Source: Rhodococcus globerulus NBRC 14531
GTDB taxonomy: Bacteria; Actinomycetota; Actinomycetes; Mycobacteriales; Mycobacteriaceae
Direction of reading: 5' to 3'
DNA: 64,000 nt
Assembly (NCBI RefSeq): GCF_001894805.1
Contig: NZ_BCWX01000004.1
Location: forward strand, 372,001-436,000
The notes below the pieces were generated by a model that saw only the letters and a list, made by a program, of their open reading frames with translations, was not told where the DNA came from and made no database searches. Positions within the stretch are counted from its first letter, which is position 1; each line of letters begins with the position of its first letter. Positions 27,181 through 35,394 of this stretch are shown piece by piece. The position numbers and the translations under genes are program-made.

Positions 27181-28731
27181 ATGATGATGAACTGGAACGA
27201 AGAATATGACGTGCTGGTGGTCGGTTCCGGCGGCGGCGGCGTCACCGGCGCCTACACGGCGGCTCGCGAGGGACTGACCGTCAATCTCATCGAGGCGACC
27301 GACAAGTTCGGCGGCACCACCGCGTATTCCGGCGGCGGCGGCGTCTGGTTTCCGTGCAACCCGGCGCTGCAACGCGCGGGTACCGACGACACCATCGAGG
27401 ACGCGCTCGAGTACTACCACGCCGTAGTCGGCGACCGTACTCCGCGCGAGTTGCAGGACACGTACGTCCGCGGCGGCGGCCCCCTGATCGAGTACCTCGA
27501 ACAGGACGAATACTTGAAGTTCGAAATGCTCCCCTGGCCCGACTATTTCGGCAAGGCGCCCAAAGCCCGCCTTGATGGACAACGGCACACCATGCCCTCC
27601 CCGCTCCCTGTCTCGCAGGCGCCGGAACTGCGGGAGGTTGTGCGCGGCCCCCTCGACTTCGACCGTCTCGGGATCCCGCAACCCGACGACTTTTTCATCG
27701 GCGGACGAGCACTGATAGCCCGCTTCCTCAAAGCCATCGAAAAGTATCCGAATGCGAAGTTGACCTTGAACAGCCCGCTTGTCGAGCTTGTGGTCGAAGA
27801 AGGAGCCGTCGTCGGCGCCATCGTCGAACGCGATGGACAGCGCGTAGCCATCCGTGCCCGCAGCGGCGTGATCCTGGCAGCCGGAGGTTTCGAGGCGAAT
27901 GACGAACTGCGACAGAAGTTCGGGGTTCCCGGCCACGCCCGCGACACCATGGGGCCCGGAGCGAACCTCGGCAAAGCGCATCAGGCTGCCATCGCAGTCG
28001 GCGCTGACACCGACCTCATGGATCAGGCATGGTGGTCACCCGGACTGACCCATCCCGACGGGCGTTCTGCGTTCGCACTGTGGTTCACCGGCGGCATCTT
28101 CGTCAACCAGGACGGTGCACGCTTCGTCAACGAGTCGGCTCCGTACGACCGACTCGGGCGCGATGTGATCGCTCAGATGGAACAGGGCACGCTCACGCTG
28201 CCGTACTGGATGATCTACGACGACAAGGAGGGCGAGCGCCCGCCGGTGCAGGCACCGAACGTGTCGATGACAGCGACTGAAAAGTACGTCGACGCAGGCC
28301 TGTGGCACACCGCCGACACCCTTGAAGCCCTCGCCGAAAAGATCCGAGTACCGTCCGAAATACTGGTGGAGACAGTCGCTCGATTCAACAAGATGGTCGA
28401 AAACGGCGTCGACGAGGACTTCGGTCGTGGTGACGAAGCCTATGATCGTGCGTTCTCGGGCGGCGAACCACCACTGGTGGCGATCGAGCAGGGCCCGTTC
28501 CATGCGGCGGCGTTCGGAATCTCCGACCTCGGCACCAAGGGCGGGCTGCGCACCGACACGGCAGCTCGAGTTCTCGATACGTCGCACAACCCGATTCCCG
28601 GCCTCTACGCGGCGGGTAACACCATGGCTGCGCCAAGTGGAACGGTCTATCCCGGCGGCGGAAATCCCATTGGCACCAGCATGCTCTTCAGCCACCTCGC
28701 CGTGCAGAAAATTCTCTCCGAGCGCGAGTAA
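27181..28731 (+). CDS. kstD: 3-Ketosteroid Δ1-dehydrogenase (KstD-type flavoprotein)
   Basis: 516 residues. The N-terminal FAD motif is DVLVVGSGGGGVTGAY, followed by FGGTTAYSGG. The C-terminal motif YPGGGNPIG places Tyr490 and Gly494 at the positions equivalent to catalytic Tyr487/Gly491 of the Rhodococcus KstD1 enzyme. The enzyme removes 1α and 2β hydrogens from 3-ketosteroids in steroid ring degradation. GGAAAGG precedes a run of three ATG codons; the first (27181) is used. No other sterol gene is adjacent, so this is probably one of several KstD isozymes. Related FAD-dependent fumarate-reductase-like enzymes are possible, but the tyrosine motif favours KstD. Confidence 0.88.
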   Translation: MMMNWNEEYDVLVVGSGGGGVTGAYTAAREGLTVNLIEATDKFGGTTAYSGGGGVWFPCNPALQRAGTDDTIEDALEYYHAVVGDRTPRELQDTYVRGGGPLIEYLEQDEYLKFEMLPWPDYFGKAPKARLDGQRHTMPSPLPVSQAPELREVVRGPLDFDRLGIPQPDDFFIGGRALIARFLKAIEKYPNAKLTLNSPLVELVVEEGAVVGAIVERDGQRVAIRARSGVILAAGGFEANDELRQKFGVPGHARDTMGPGANLGKAHQAAIAVGADTDLMDQAWWSPGLTHPDGRSAFALWFTGGIFVNQDGARFVNESAPYDRLGRDVIAQMEQGTLTLPYWMIYDDKEGERPPVQAPNVSMTATEKYVDAGLWHTADTLEALAEKIRVPSEILVETVARFNKMVENGVDEDFGRGDEAYDRAFSGGEPPLVAIEQGPFHAAAFGISDLGTKGGLRTDTAARVLDTSHNPIPGLYAAGNTMAAPSGTVYPGGGNPIGTSMLFSHLAVQKILSERE

Positions 28732-28760
28732 CGCACAGGCTGCCAGCGCACATGCGTTAC
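28728..28760. terminator. Hairpin at the end of kstD
   Basis: GTAACGCA (28728-28735) and TGCGTTAC (28753-28760) form a perfect 8-bp stem overlapping the kstD stop codon. There is no T-run, so termination strength is uncertain. Confidence 0.4.
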
Positions 28761-28830
28761 CGTTCACACGACGCATGTTCCACGCAATTCACGTTTCGAG
28801 AGTTGTGACCGTCAGGTAGGACTGACCACG

Positions 28831-30153
28831 ATGACCGCGGACGATATCGGCGACGAACCGCGTGAAGCCAGCCGCGGGTTGGTGCTGCTATGCCTGCTCG
28901 CGATCGTCGCCGGAGCTTGTGTCGGCTTCATTGGTGGAGCGTTCCGGTGGTGCCTGCACAGGGCGGACAGTCTGCGCGAGGCGATTCTGGAATGGTCACA
29001 TGGGATTCCCTATGTCGGCTGGCTTGTCCCTGTTGCACTGGTGGCGTTGTGCACAGCGCTTGCCGTCATGATCGTGCAACGCGTGCCGCTGGCAGCGGGA
29101 AGCGGTATCCAGCATGTGGAAGCCGTCTTTCGCGGCGAGGCACAACCTCCACGTCTTGTCCTCGTGCCCGCAAGATTTGTGGGCGGCCTACTGGCGATCG
29201 GTTCGGGACTCGTGCTCGGTCGCGAAGGGCCCACCGTGCATATGGGTGCGGCGATCGGAGCAGAAGCAGGTCGGCGAGCCCGGCTTTCGGTACCGGATGT
29301 GCGACTGCTTCAAACATCCACTGCCGGAGCCGGACTTGCCGTGGCATTCAACGCGCCCATCGGTGGCGCTTTGTTCGTCTGCGAGGAAGTCACCAAATCG
29401 TTCCGGCTCCGCACAGTCCTTCCCACCCTGTTCGGCGTAGCGGTGGCAGTGGCATGCTCACGGCTGGTGATAGGTGATCGGCCTGACTTCGCGGCCGGCA
29501 CCGTCCCAAGCCCACAGATTGCGCTCCTACCGCTGTTTGTCGTCTTCGGACTGCTCACCGGGATACTGGGGATTGTCTACAACCGCCTGATTCTGGGCAT
29601 GCTCGATCTTGTTGCGCGCCATCGTCGTATTCCGCCGACCGCCATCGGAGCGATGATCGGTGCCGTCATCGGCGTCGTTCTGTTTCTCAACCCGCTGGTT
29701 GCCGGCGGCGGCGATACAGTCTCGCAGATACTTGTCGGTGGGCGCACCTTCGTCATGCCGATTCTGCTGCTGTACTTGGTTGTTCGATTCTTCACCGGCC
29801 CGCTGTCCTACGCCGCAGGAACTCCCGGAGGCCTTTTTGCTCCGCTACTCGCCCTCGGCGCGCTCTGGGGTTCGTTGTTTGCCGGGCTGGCAAGCTTCAT
29901 CCCCGGCGTCGACGCCGGAGTTACCGTCGCGATGGCGATGGTCGGTATGGCCGCGTTCTTCGGCGCTGTGGTGCGGGCGCCGTTCACCGGCATTGTGATC
30001 GTCGTGGAGATGACAGCCGTCACTTCGGTGCTGGTTCCGATGCTCGCCGCCACCGCTGCCGCAGTCGTCGTCGCGACATTGGCCGGGTCAGCACCTATTT
30101 ACGACAGTTTGCGCGAGCGGATGCTGCAAGGCCAACGCCCACCTCGCGCGTAG
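28831..30153 (+). CDS. ClC-family chloride channel/transporter
   Basis: 440 residues, about 12-14 hydrophobic segments and no CBS domains. All three ion-site motifs are present: GSGIQH (90-95, the GSGIP equivalent), GREGPTV with the gating glutamate at 132, and GGLFAPLLALG (the GxFxP motif). The retained gating glutamate is compatible with either a channel or a Cl-/H+ exchanger. AGGTAGGA precedes the ATG at 28831. It lies downstream of kstD on the same strand but is separated by a hairpin, and a functional link is doubtful. It is convergent with ndh. Confidence 0.9.
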   Translation: MTADDIGDEPREASRGLVLLCLLAIVAGACVGFIGGAFRWCLHRADSLREAILEWSHGIPYVGWLVPVALVALCTALAVMIVQRVPLAAGSGIQHVEAVFRGEAQPPRLVLVPARFVGGLLAIGSGLVLGREGPTVHMGAAIGAEAGRRARLSVPDVRLLQTSTAGAGLAVAFNAPIGGALFVCEEVTKSFRLRTVLPTLFGVAVAVACSRLVIGDRPDFAAGTVPSPQIALLPLFVVFGLLTGILGIVYNRLILGMLDLVARHRRIPPTAIGAMIGAVIGVVLFLNPLVAGGGDTVSQILVGGRTFVMPILLLYLVVRFFTGPLSYAAGTPGGLFAPLLALGALWGSLFAGLASFIPGVDAGVTVAMAMVGMAAFFGAVVRAPFTGIVIVVEMTAVTSVLVPMLAATAAAVVVATLAGSAPIYDSLRERMLQGQRPPRA

Positions 30154-30168
30154 CGAAGTGGGCGTTGG
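30132..30168. terminator. Hairpin between ClC gene and ndh
   Basis: CCAACGCCCAC (30132-30142) pairs perfectly with GTGGGCGTTGG (30158-30168) over a 15-nt loop that contains the ClC stop codon. It lies between convergent genes and could serve both, though neither side has a long T-run. Confidence 0.55.
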
Positions 30169-30199
30169 AAGAACCTGCGTTACCGGGCAGTCGCGAGAA

Positions 30200-31573
30200 T
30201 CAGGCGGAGTGCGCCAACTCGGGTTCCTTTTCGAGCACCGGTGGAGCAGCCTCGATTTTCACCGGTTCCTGCGTGTAGTGGAAGTGCGGGCGACGGTGGC
30301 CGATGAAGGACCCGAACCAGGACATCACTGCGACATAACGGTTTCGGAAGCCCACCATGTACATGACGTGCACGGCCAACCACATGAACCACGCGATGGT
30401 GCCCTTGAATTCGATCTTCTTGCCCACCCGGACCACAGCGCTGAATCGGCTGATGATCGACATGCTGCCCTTGTCCATGTACTTGAAAGGCGTTCCGGCC
30501 TTGCGCTTTCCATTGACAATCTTGGCAGCGTGACGGCCACCCTGCATCGCGACGGGCGACTGACCCGGCAACCCGTTGAGCGAGGTCATGTCGCCGACGG
30601 CATACACGTTGGCGAAGCCGCCCACCGTGAGGTCTGGATTGATGAGGAGTCGGCCGGCACGGTCACTCTCACAACCGGTTGCGGCTCCGAGAACTGCGGC
30701 AAAGTCGTTGGCGCGCACGCCTGCCGACCAAATGACGGTCTCGGCGTCGATACGCTTCTCTTCCTTGGTCGGGATCGACGACACCGTGACGCCATGCTCG
30801 TCGATGGCGGTGACCATGGTGTTGAGAACTACCTCGACACCGGACTTCTCGAGCGATTTCTGCGTGTATTCACTGAGCTTGCCACCGAAGGCGGGCAGTG
30901 CAACGCCGGCGCCTTCGACCATGGTGACAGTGACTTCTTCTGCACTGATGTTGTTGATAGCCATCGCGAAATAGCGTCGCGCCAATTCCTTGATCTGACC
31001 GGCCAACTCGACACCCGTTGCACCGGCACCGACAACAACAAAGCTCAGCAGGTTCTTGCGAGTGAGTGCGTCGGTGGTGGTGTGAGCCTCTTCGAAGCAG
31101 CGCAGGATTTGCTTACGAAGCAATTCCGCGTCTTCGACGGTCTTGAGCTTGTACGTGACCTCGGCAAACTCGTCGCGGCCGAAGTACGCCTGCGTTGCTC
31201 CTGTTGCTGCGATCAATGAGCGATATCCGAGCGTGTGCCGTTGGCCCGACGCCTCGTACACGATTGTGTTGTCTTCGGCATTGACCTCGACGACGCGTCC
31301 GAGACGAACATCCGCGTCGGGGAACTTCTGCAGGATGTTGCGGATCGGCGGAGCGATTTCGCCGGCCGAGAGCACGCCGGTCGCAACCTGGTAGAGCAGC
31401 GGTTGAAAGAGGTGCTCAGTGGTCTCGGAGATGAGGACAAACGGCGTCTTGGACTTCGTGAGCGTCTTCGCGGCAGCAAGTGCCCCGAACCCGGATCCGA
31501 CGATGACGACCTGAGTCTTCTCGTGTCCCGTTGCATCCACATCTGCGCGACCCGCAGCAGTTCTGTCCACCAC
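30200..31573 (-). CDS. ndh: Type II NADH dehydrogenase (NDH-2)
   Basis: 457 residues. Two dinucleotide-binding folds are visible: VVIVGSGFGALAAA for FAD near residue 23 and VVGAGATGVELAG for NADH near residue 170. HLFQPLLYQVATG and the later AVGDMTSL motif are typical of NDH-2. The C-terminal amphipathic/hydrophobic region anchors the enzyme at the membrane, where it passes electrons from NADH to menaquinone without pumping protons. AGGAG precedes a GTG pair at 31573/31570; the second is better spaced. It is divergent from a LysR gene with a dyad between them. Mycobacteria and rhodococci usually have this enzyme as a main NADH entry point. Confidence 0.92.
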   Translation of the reverse strand: MVDRTAAGRADVDATGHEKTQVVIVGSGFGALAAAKTLTKSKTPFVLISETTEHLFQPLLYQVATGVLSAGEIAPPIRNILQKFPDADVRLGRVVEVNAEDNTIVYEASGQRHTLGYRSLIAATGATQAYFGRDEFAEVTYKLKTVEDAELLRKQILRCFEEAHTTTDALTRKNLLSFVVVGAGATGVELAGQIKELARRYFAMAINNISAEEVTVTMVEGAGVALPAFGGKLSEYTQKSLEKSGVEVVLNTMVTAIDEHGVTVSSIPTKEEKRIDAETVIWSAGVRANDFAAVLGAATGCESDRAGRLLINPDLTVGGFANVYAVGDMTSLNGLPGQSPVAMQGGRHAAKIVNGKRKAGTPFKYMDKGSMSIISRFSAVVRVGKKIEFKGTIAWFMWLAVHVMYMVGFRNRYVAVMSWFGSFIGHRRPHFHYTQEPVKIEAAPPVLEKEPELAHSA

Positions 31574-31596
31574 AAACTCCTAAACCAAATTGAAAG

Positions 31597-31625
31597 TATG
31601 ACTATTACCGTATGGAACGGTCATA
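31597..31625. promoter_or_regulatory. Nested inverted repeat between ndh and lysR
   Basis: TATGAC (31597-31602) and GTCATA (31620-31625) flank an inner dyad ACCGT-ATGGA-ACGGT (31607-31621). The position, midway between divergent starts, fits an operator for the LysR protein, but a T-N11-A core is not clear. Confidence 0.4.
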
Positions 31626-31693
31626 GGCTCAGTCCAGCTAGCTGCAGTATTCGCAAGACTGTTATCTGTTTTGCTCATAAGTAGGATGTCGGT

Positions 31694-32584
31694 ATGGACT
31701 TTCGCCAACTCAAGTATTTTCTCGTCGTCAGCGAGGAACTGAGCTTCAGCCGTGCTGCCGAACGGTGCTTCATCTCCCAATCCGCCATCAGCCATCAGGT
31801 CGCGCGACTGGAAAAGGAACTCGGCGCGACGCTCTTCGAGCGGTCCACCCGGGCCGTGCACCTGTCACCGGCAGGCTCCCGGTTGGTGCCGATCGCCCAG
31901 CAGGTTCTCAGTCTCGAAACCATGGCGTACTCGGTGGCACGCGATCCCAGCGCACGCATCCGCATCACCGGGAACATGAGTTTTGCCGGTCAAACCCTGG
32001 ATGCGATTGCCCATGTGCGCGAACGACATCCAGATCTCGACGTCGAGTTCGTGATCAAGAGTTTTGCGCACCGCATGGACGCGGTGGCGTCGGGGGATGC
32101 AGACATTGCACTTATCCGCGGTAGCGTCGACCGCCCCGGTCTGGAACCTATCGACCTCGGCGTCGAGGATCTGCTGATCGTCATGTCGAGTCGCCACCCA
32201 TTGGCCGGCCAGCAGAGCGTCGACCTGAACGATCTCGCCGCCTATCCCTTGCTGCTGCCGCCCCGCCAAAGTCAGGTACTGATTCACCAGGTCGTGGAAG
32301 ACGCGTTCCGGGAAATCGGCCGTCGAGTGCAGTTGGGCCCGGCGATTCCGAGCGATCACACCGCCACCCTCGACGTCATCACGAACCCCAAGGCCTGGAC
32401 CCTCCTGTACTCGATCACCGCCGGCGAATCACCTCGGGCCGGAATCAGCTTCATGCGAGAAGCGCACGGCCGCTTGCGAATCCCGGTATCCGGCGTCACG
32501 CGCAGCGGGGCCACCCACGTACCGGAGTTCGACGATCTGATTCAGGCACTCAAAGATTCCATGAACCCGTCTTTCACTGAGTGA
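31694..32584 (+). CDS. LysR-family transcriptional regulator
   Basis: 296 residues. The HTH reads FSRAAERCFISQSAISHQVARLE and the substrate-binding domain follows from about residue 90. AGGATG lies before the ATG at 31694. It precedes an aldehyde dehydrogenase / alcohol dehydrogenase / MFS group on the same strand and is divergent from ndh. Control of the catabolic group by an aromatic inducer is likely by analogy, but could also extend to ndh. The stop codon lies inside a perfect 17-bp palindrome (separate entry). Confidence 0.88.
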   Translation: MDFRQLKYFLVVSEELSFSRAAERCFISQSAISHQVARLEKELGATLFERSTRAVHLSPAGSRLVPIAQQVLSLETMAYSVARDPSARIRITGNMSFAGQTLDAIAHVRERHPDLDVEFVIKSFAHRMDAVASGDADIALIRGSVDRPGLEPIDLGVEDLLIVMSSRHPLAGQQSVDLNDLAAYPLLLPPRQSQVLIHQVVEDAFREIGRRVQLGPAIPSDHTATLDVITNPKAWTLLYSITAGESPRAGISFMREAHGRLRIPVSGVTRSGATHVPEFDDLIQALKDSMNPSFTE

Positions 32585-32587
32585 AAG
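32571..32587. promoter_or_regulatory. Perfect palindrome at the lysR stop codon
   Basis: CTTTCAC-TGA-GTGAAAG has perfect 7-bp arms and overlaps the end of the LysR gene, 90 bp before the aldehyde dehydrogenase. It could be an operator or a small terminator; there is no T-run. Confidence 0.4.
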
Positions 32588-32630
32588 ATGGGTAGTCATC
32601 AGTTCCTCGGCAAAGCAGCGTGGAGGGTAA

Positions 32631-32665
32631 CCATGTGATGCGGCCGAGCGGCGCATCCCTTTTTT
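32631..32665 (+). terminator. Attenuator-like hairpin with T-run just before the aldehyde dehydrogenase
   Basis: GATGCG (32637-32642) pairs with CGCATC (32652-32657) around GCCGAGCGG, then CC and six T residues follow (32660-32665). Immediately upstream GGAGGG and ATG-TGA form a start-stop mini-ORF (ATG at 32633). The ribosome site AAGGAG of the aldehyde dehydrogenase begins right after the T-run. This looks like an intrinsic terminator in the leader. Confidence 0.5.
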
Positions 32666-32677
32666 CAAGGAGCGACC

Positions 32678-34141
32678 ATGACGAGTTTGATGACCGAACC
32701 GGTCTGGGAATCGAAGATTTTTGCCGGAGAATGGATCGCCGGCGGGGCCGCAGATCGCATAGTTGTCGAACCCGCAACAGGTAAGCAGCTCAGCACGGTC
32801 GGCATGGCTACGCCTGACGACGTCGCTGCCGCAGCCGCGAGGGCCGCCGCGGCCCAGAAAGACTGGGCAGCACGGCCGTATACCGAGCGAGCAGCCGTTT
32901 TGCGCCGCGCGGGTCACCTGTTCGAGCAGTACGCCGACGAAATCGGTGAGTGGGTAATCCGCGAGGCCGGCAGCATTCCGGCCAAGGCCGGGCTGGAAAC
33001 CCACACCGCCGCTGAGGAGTGCTACAACGCAGCTGCCCTGGCCGCCCACCCGGTCGGGGAGGTTCTGCGTTCGGAACAGCCTCGCCTCAGCTTCTCGCGG
33101 CGCGTCCCCGTCGGAACTGTCGGCGTCATCGCGCCTTTCAACTTTCCGATCATCCTGGCCATCCGCGCGGTTGCACCCGCCCTCGCACTGGGCAATGCGG
33201 TGATCCTCAAGCCAGATCCGCGCACCGCAATCTGTGGCGGCGTGGTCCTCGCCCGCATCTTCGAAGAAGCCGGCTTGCCCGCCGGCGTGTTCAGCATGCT
33301 GCCTGGTGGCGCCGACGCGGGTGAGGCCATCGTGGTTCATCCGAGCATCCGCGTCATCGCCTTCACCGGATCGACTCGCGCCGGCCGGGCAGTCGGCGAA
33401 CTGGCCGGACGTCATCTCAAGCGCGCCCATCTCGAACTAGGTGGCAACAACGCCCTGATCGTGATGGACGATGTCGACCTCGAAAAAGCAGTGTCAGTAG
33501 GCGCTTTCGGCTCATTCATGCACCAGGGACAGATCTGCATGACGACCGGCCGCCAATTGGTACACGAGAGCATCGTCGCCGATTACACTGCACTCCTCGC
33601 CGAGCACGCCGAGAAACTTCCGGTCGGCGACCCCTTCACCGGCCAGGTAGCGCTCGGCCCCATCATCGACGCCAAACAGCGCGACCACATCCACTCGCTC
33701 GTCACCGAAAGCATTGCGGCCGGAGCAAAACTGGCCGCAGGCGGAACCTACGAAGACCTCTTCTACCGGCCGACAGTCCTGGCCGATACGCCACTCACAG
33801 CCCCCGCCTTTGCCGACGAGGTGTTCGGTCCCGTCGCCCCGGTGACGTCCTTCGCGAGCGTCGACCAGGCGATCGCCATCGCCAACAACTCCGAATACGG
33901 CCTGTCCCTGGGCATTCTGACCGCCGACGCCATGCGTGGGCTCGAAATCGCCCAGCAGATCCCGACCGGTCTCGTGCACATCAACGATCAGACTGTCGGC
34001 GACGAGGCTGTCATTCCCTTCGGCGGCATGGCGTCCTCGGGCAACGGGGGTCGCGTCGGCGGCATCGGTGCCAACCTCGATGCCTTCACCGAAACACAGT
34101 GGGTAACGGCGCAGAGCACATTGCCCGTCTACCCCTTCTGA
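32678..34141 (+). CDS. NAD(P)-dependent aldehyde dehydrogenase, benzaldehyde-dehydrogenase-like
   Basis: 487 residues, the normal ALDH length. Conserved motifs include APFNFPIILAIRAVAPALA, the cofactor-loop FTGSTRAGR, the catalytic glutamate in LELGGNNALIV and the catalytic cysteine in GQICMTTGR. The ETQW end and GGMASSGNGGRVGG motif resemble XylC-type aryl aldehyde dehydrogenases. It oxidises an aldehyde to the acid. CAAGGAGCGACC precedes the ATG at 32678. A zinc alcohol dehydrogenase follows after 23 nt, so the pair probably converts an aryl or related alcohol to the acid; the exact substrate is inferred. Confidence 0.9.
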   Translation: MTSLMTEPVWESKIFAGEWIAGGAADRIVVEPATGKQLSTVGMATPDDVAAAAARAAAAQKDWAARPYTERAAVLRRAGHLFEQYADEIGEWVIREAGSIPAKAGLETHTAAEECYNAAALAAHPVGEVLRSEQPRLSFSRRVPVGTVGVIAPFNFPIILAIRAVAPALALGNAVILKPDPRTAICGGVVLARIFEEAGLPAGVFSMLPGGADAGEAIVVHPSIRVIAFTGSTRAGRAVGELAGRHLKRAHLELGGNNALIVMDDVDLEKAVSVGAFGSFMHQGQICMTTGRQLVHESIVADYTALLAEHAEKLPVGDPFTGQVALGPIIDAKQRDHIHSLVTESIAAGAKLAAGGTYEDLFYRPTVLADTPLTAPAFADEVFGPVAPVTSFASVDQAIAIANNSEYGLSLGILTADAMRGLEIAQQIPTGLVHINDQTVGDEAVIPFGGMASSGNGGRVGGIGANLDAFTETQWVTAQSTLPVYPF

Positions 34142-34164
34142 TCCGAATTCCTCAGGAGCACAAC

Positions 34165-35274
34165 ATGTCCCAAACAGCGCGCGCCGCGGTCGTCGACAAG
34201 ATCGGCGACCCGTTCACCCTCGGCGACGTCACATTGGACACGCCACGGGCGGACGAGGTTCTGGTCCGCATCGTGGCCGCGGGTGTGTGCGGCACCGACC
34301 TCGGCGTTCAAGCCGGCCACATTCCCTTCCCGTTACCCGGCGTTCTGGGCCACGAGGGAGCGGGCATCGTCGAAGAAGTGGGCAACGCTGTCACCTCGGT
34401 CAAGCCCGGTGACAAGGTCCTGCTGTCCTTCACCAGTTGTGGAACGTGCCGAAACTGCCGCACAGCACACCCCGCGTATTGTCAGGAGTTCTTGCCGCGC
34501 AATCTTATCGGTGGTAGTCGAGCCGACGGCACCGCGACGATCTCGCGAGGCGGCGAAGACGTGAGCGGCCACTTCTTTGCTCAATCCTCGTTCTCCACAT
34601 ATGCCCTTGCCGACGAGCGCGGCGTCACGAAGGTCTCCGACACTGCTGATCTCGGTCTACTCGCTCCGCTCGGATGCGGCATCCAGACCGGTGCAGGAGC
34701 GGTACTCAACATCCTGAAGCCGGAATCCGGCTCGACCATCGCAATCTTCGGTGTCGGAGCAGTGGGCATGGCGGCAGTCATGGCTGCAAAGCTGACGGGT
34801 GCGGAGCGCATCTTCGCGATCGACATCGTGCCGTCTCGCCTCGACCTGGCACGCGAACTCGGCGCCACCGATGTGATCAATTCGAAGGACGTTGACGCCG
34901 CAGCGGAACTGGACCGGATCAGCGGCGGTCTAGGCATCGACTACGCCATCGACGCCACCGGCAACGTCGCGGTGCTTGCGACTGCGATCGAATGCCTCGC
35001 TCCGCTGGGTACCGTCGCTGCCATCGGCGCTCCCGCAGCCGGAACCACTGTGGCGGTGGACGTAAATTACCTTCTCAACGGGCGCAAGTTTATCGGTGTC
35101 ACGGAGGGCGACGCGGTGCCGCAGGTATTTCTGCCGTCGCTGGTGTCGCTGATCGAGCAGGGGCGTTTCCCTCTGGAGAAGCTGGTCAAGCACTACAGGT
35201 TCGATCAAATCAACGAAGCCGCTGAGGGCATCAAGAACGGCAGTGTGCTCAAGCCGGTGTTGCTGTTCGACTGA
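34165..35274 (+). CDS. Zinc-dependent alcohol dehydrogenase, aryl-alcohol type
   Basis: 369 residues. The catalytic zinc ligands are in GVCGTDL and GHEGAG, the structural zinc site is the four-cysteine [15 protein letters not shown], and the cofactor motif is GVGAVGMAA. The four-cysteine loop and overall pattern resemble benzyl/aryl-alcohol dehydrogenases of the MDR family. The start at 34165 follows CAGGAGCACAAC; the open frame upstream overlaps the aldehyde dehydrogenase and is ignored. It oxidises alcohol to aldehyde with NAD+, feeding the upstream enzyme. Substrate range is not determined by sequence. Confidence 0.9.
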   Translation: MSQTARAAVVDKIGDPFTLGDVTLDTPRADEVLVRIVAAGVCGTDLGVQAGHIPFPLPGVLGHEGAGIVEEVGNAVTSVKPGDKVLLSFTSCGTCRNCRTAHPAYCQEFLPRNLIGGSRADGTATISRGGEDVSGHFFAQSSFSTYALADERGVTKVSDTADLGLLAPLGCGIQTGAGAVLNILKPESGSTIAIFGVGAVGMAAVMAAKLTGAERIFAIDIVPSRLDLARELGATDVINSKDVDAAAELDRISGGLGIDYAIDATGNVAVLATAIECLAPLGTVAAIGAPAAGTTVAVDVNYLLNGRKFIGVTEGDAVPQVFLPSLVSLIEQGRFPLEKLVKHYRFDQINEAAEGIKNGSVLKPVLLFD

Positions 35275-35335
35275 TTCCCAGCGAGCTTCGGTGGACATAA
35301 CCGTTGACGGGATCAATTCCCCGGACCTACGATCC

Positions 35336-35372
35336 AGAGAAATTTACTTCGCCACATTAAATACATTTCTCT
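35336..35372. promoter_or_regulatory. Inverted repeat upstream of the MFS gene
   Basis: AGAGAAAT (35336-35343) and ATTTCTCT (35365-35372) are perfect 8-bp arms separated by 21 nt, in the 120-bp AT-richer gap before the transporter. It may be an operator or mRNA hairpin. Confidence 0.35.
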
Positions 35373-35394
35373 TGTAGTTCCCGAGAAGGACCCA

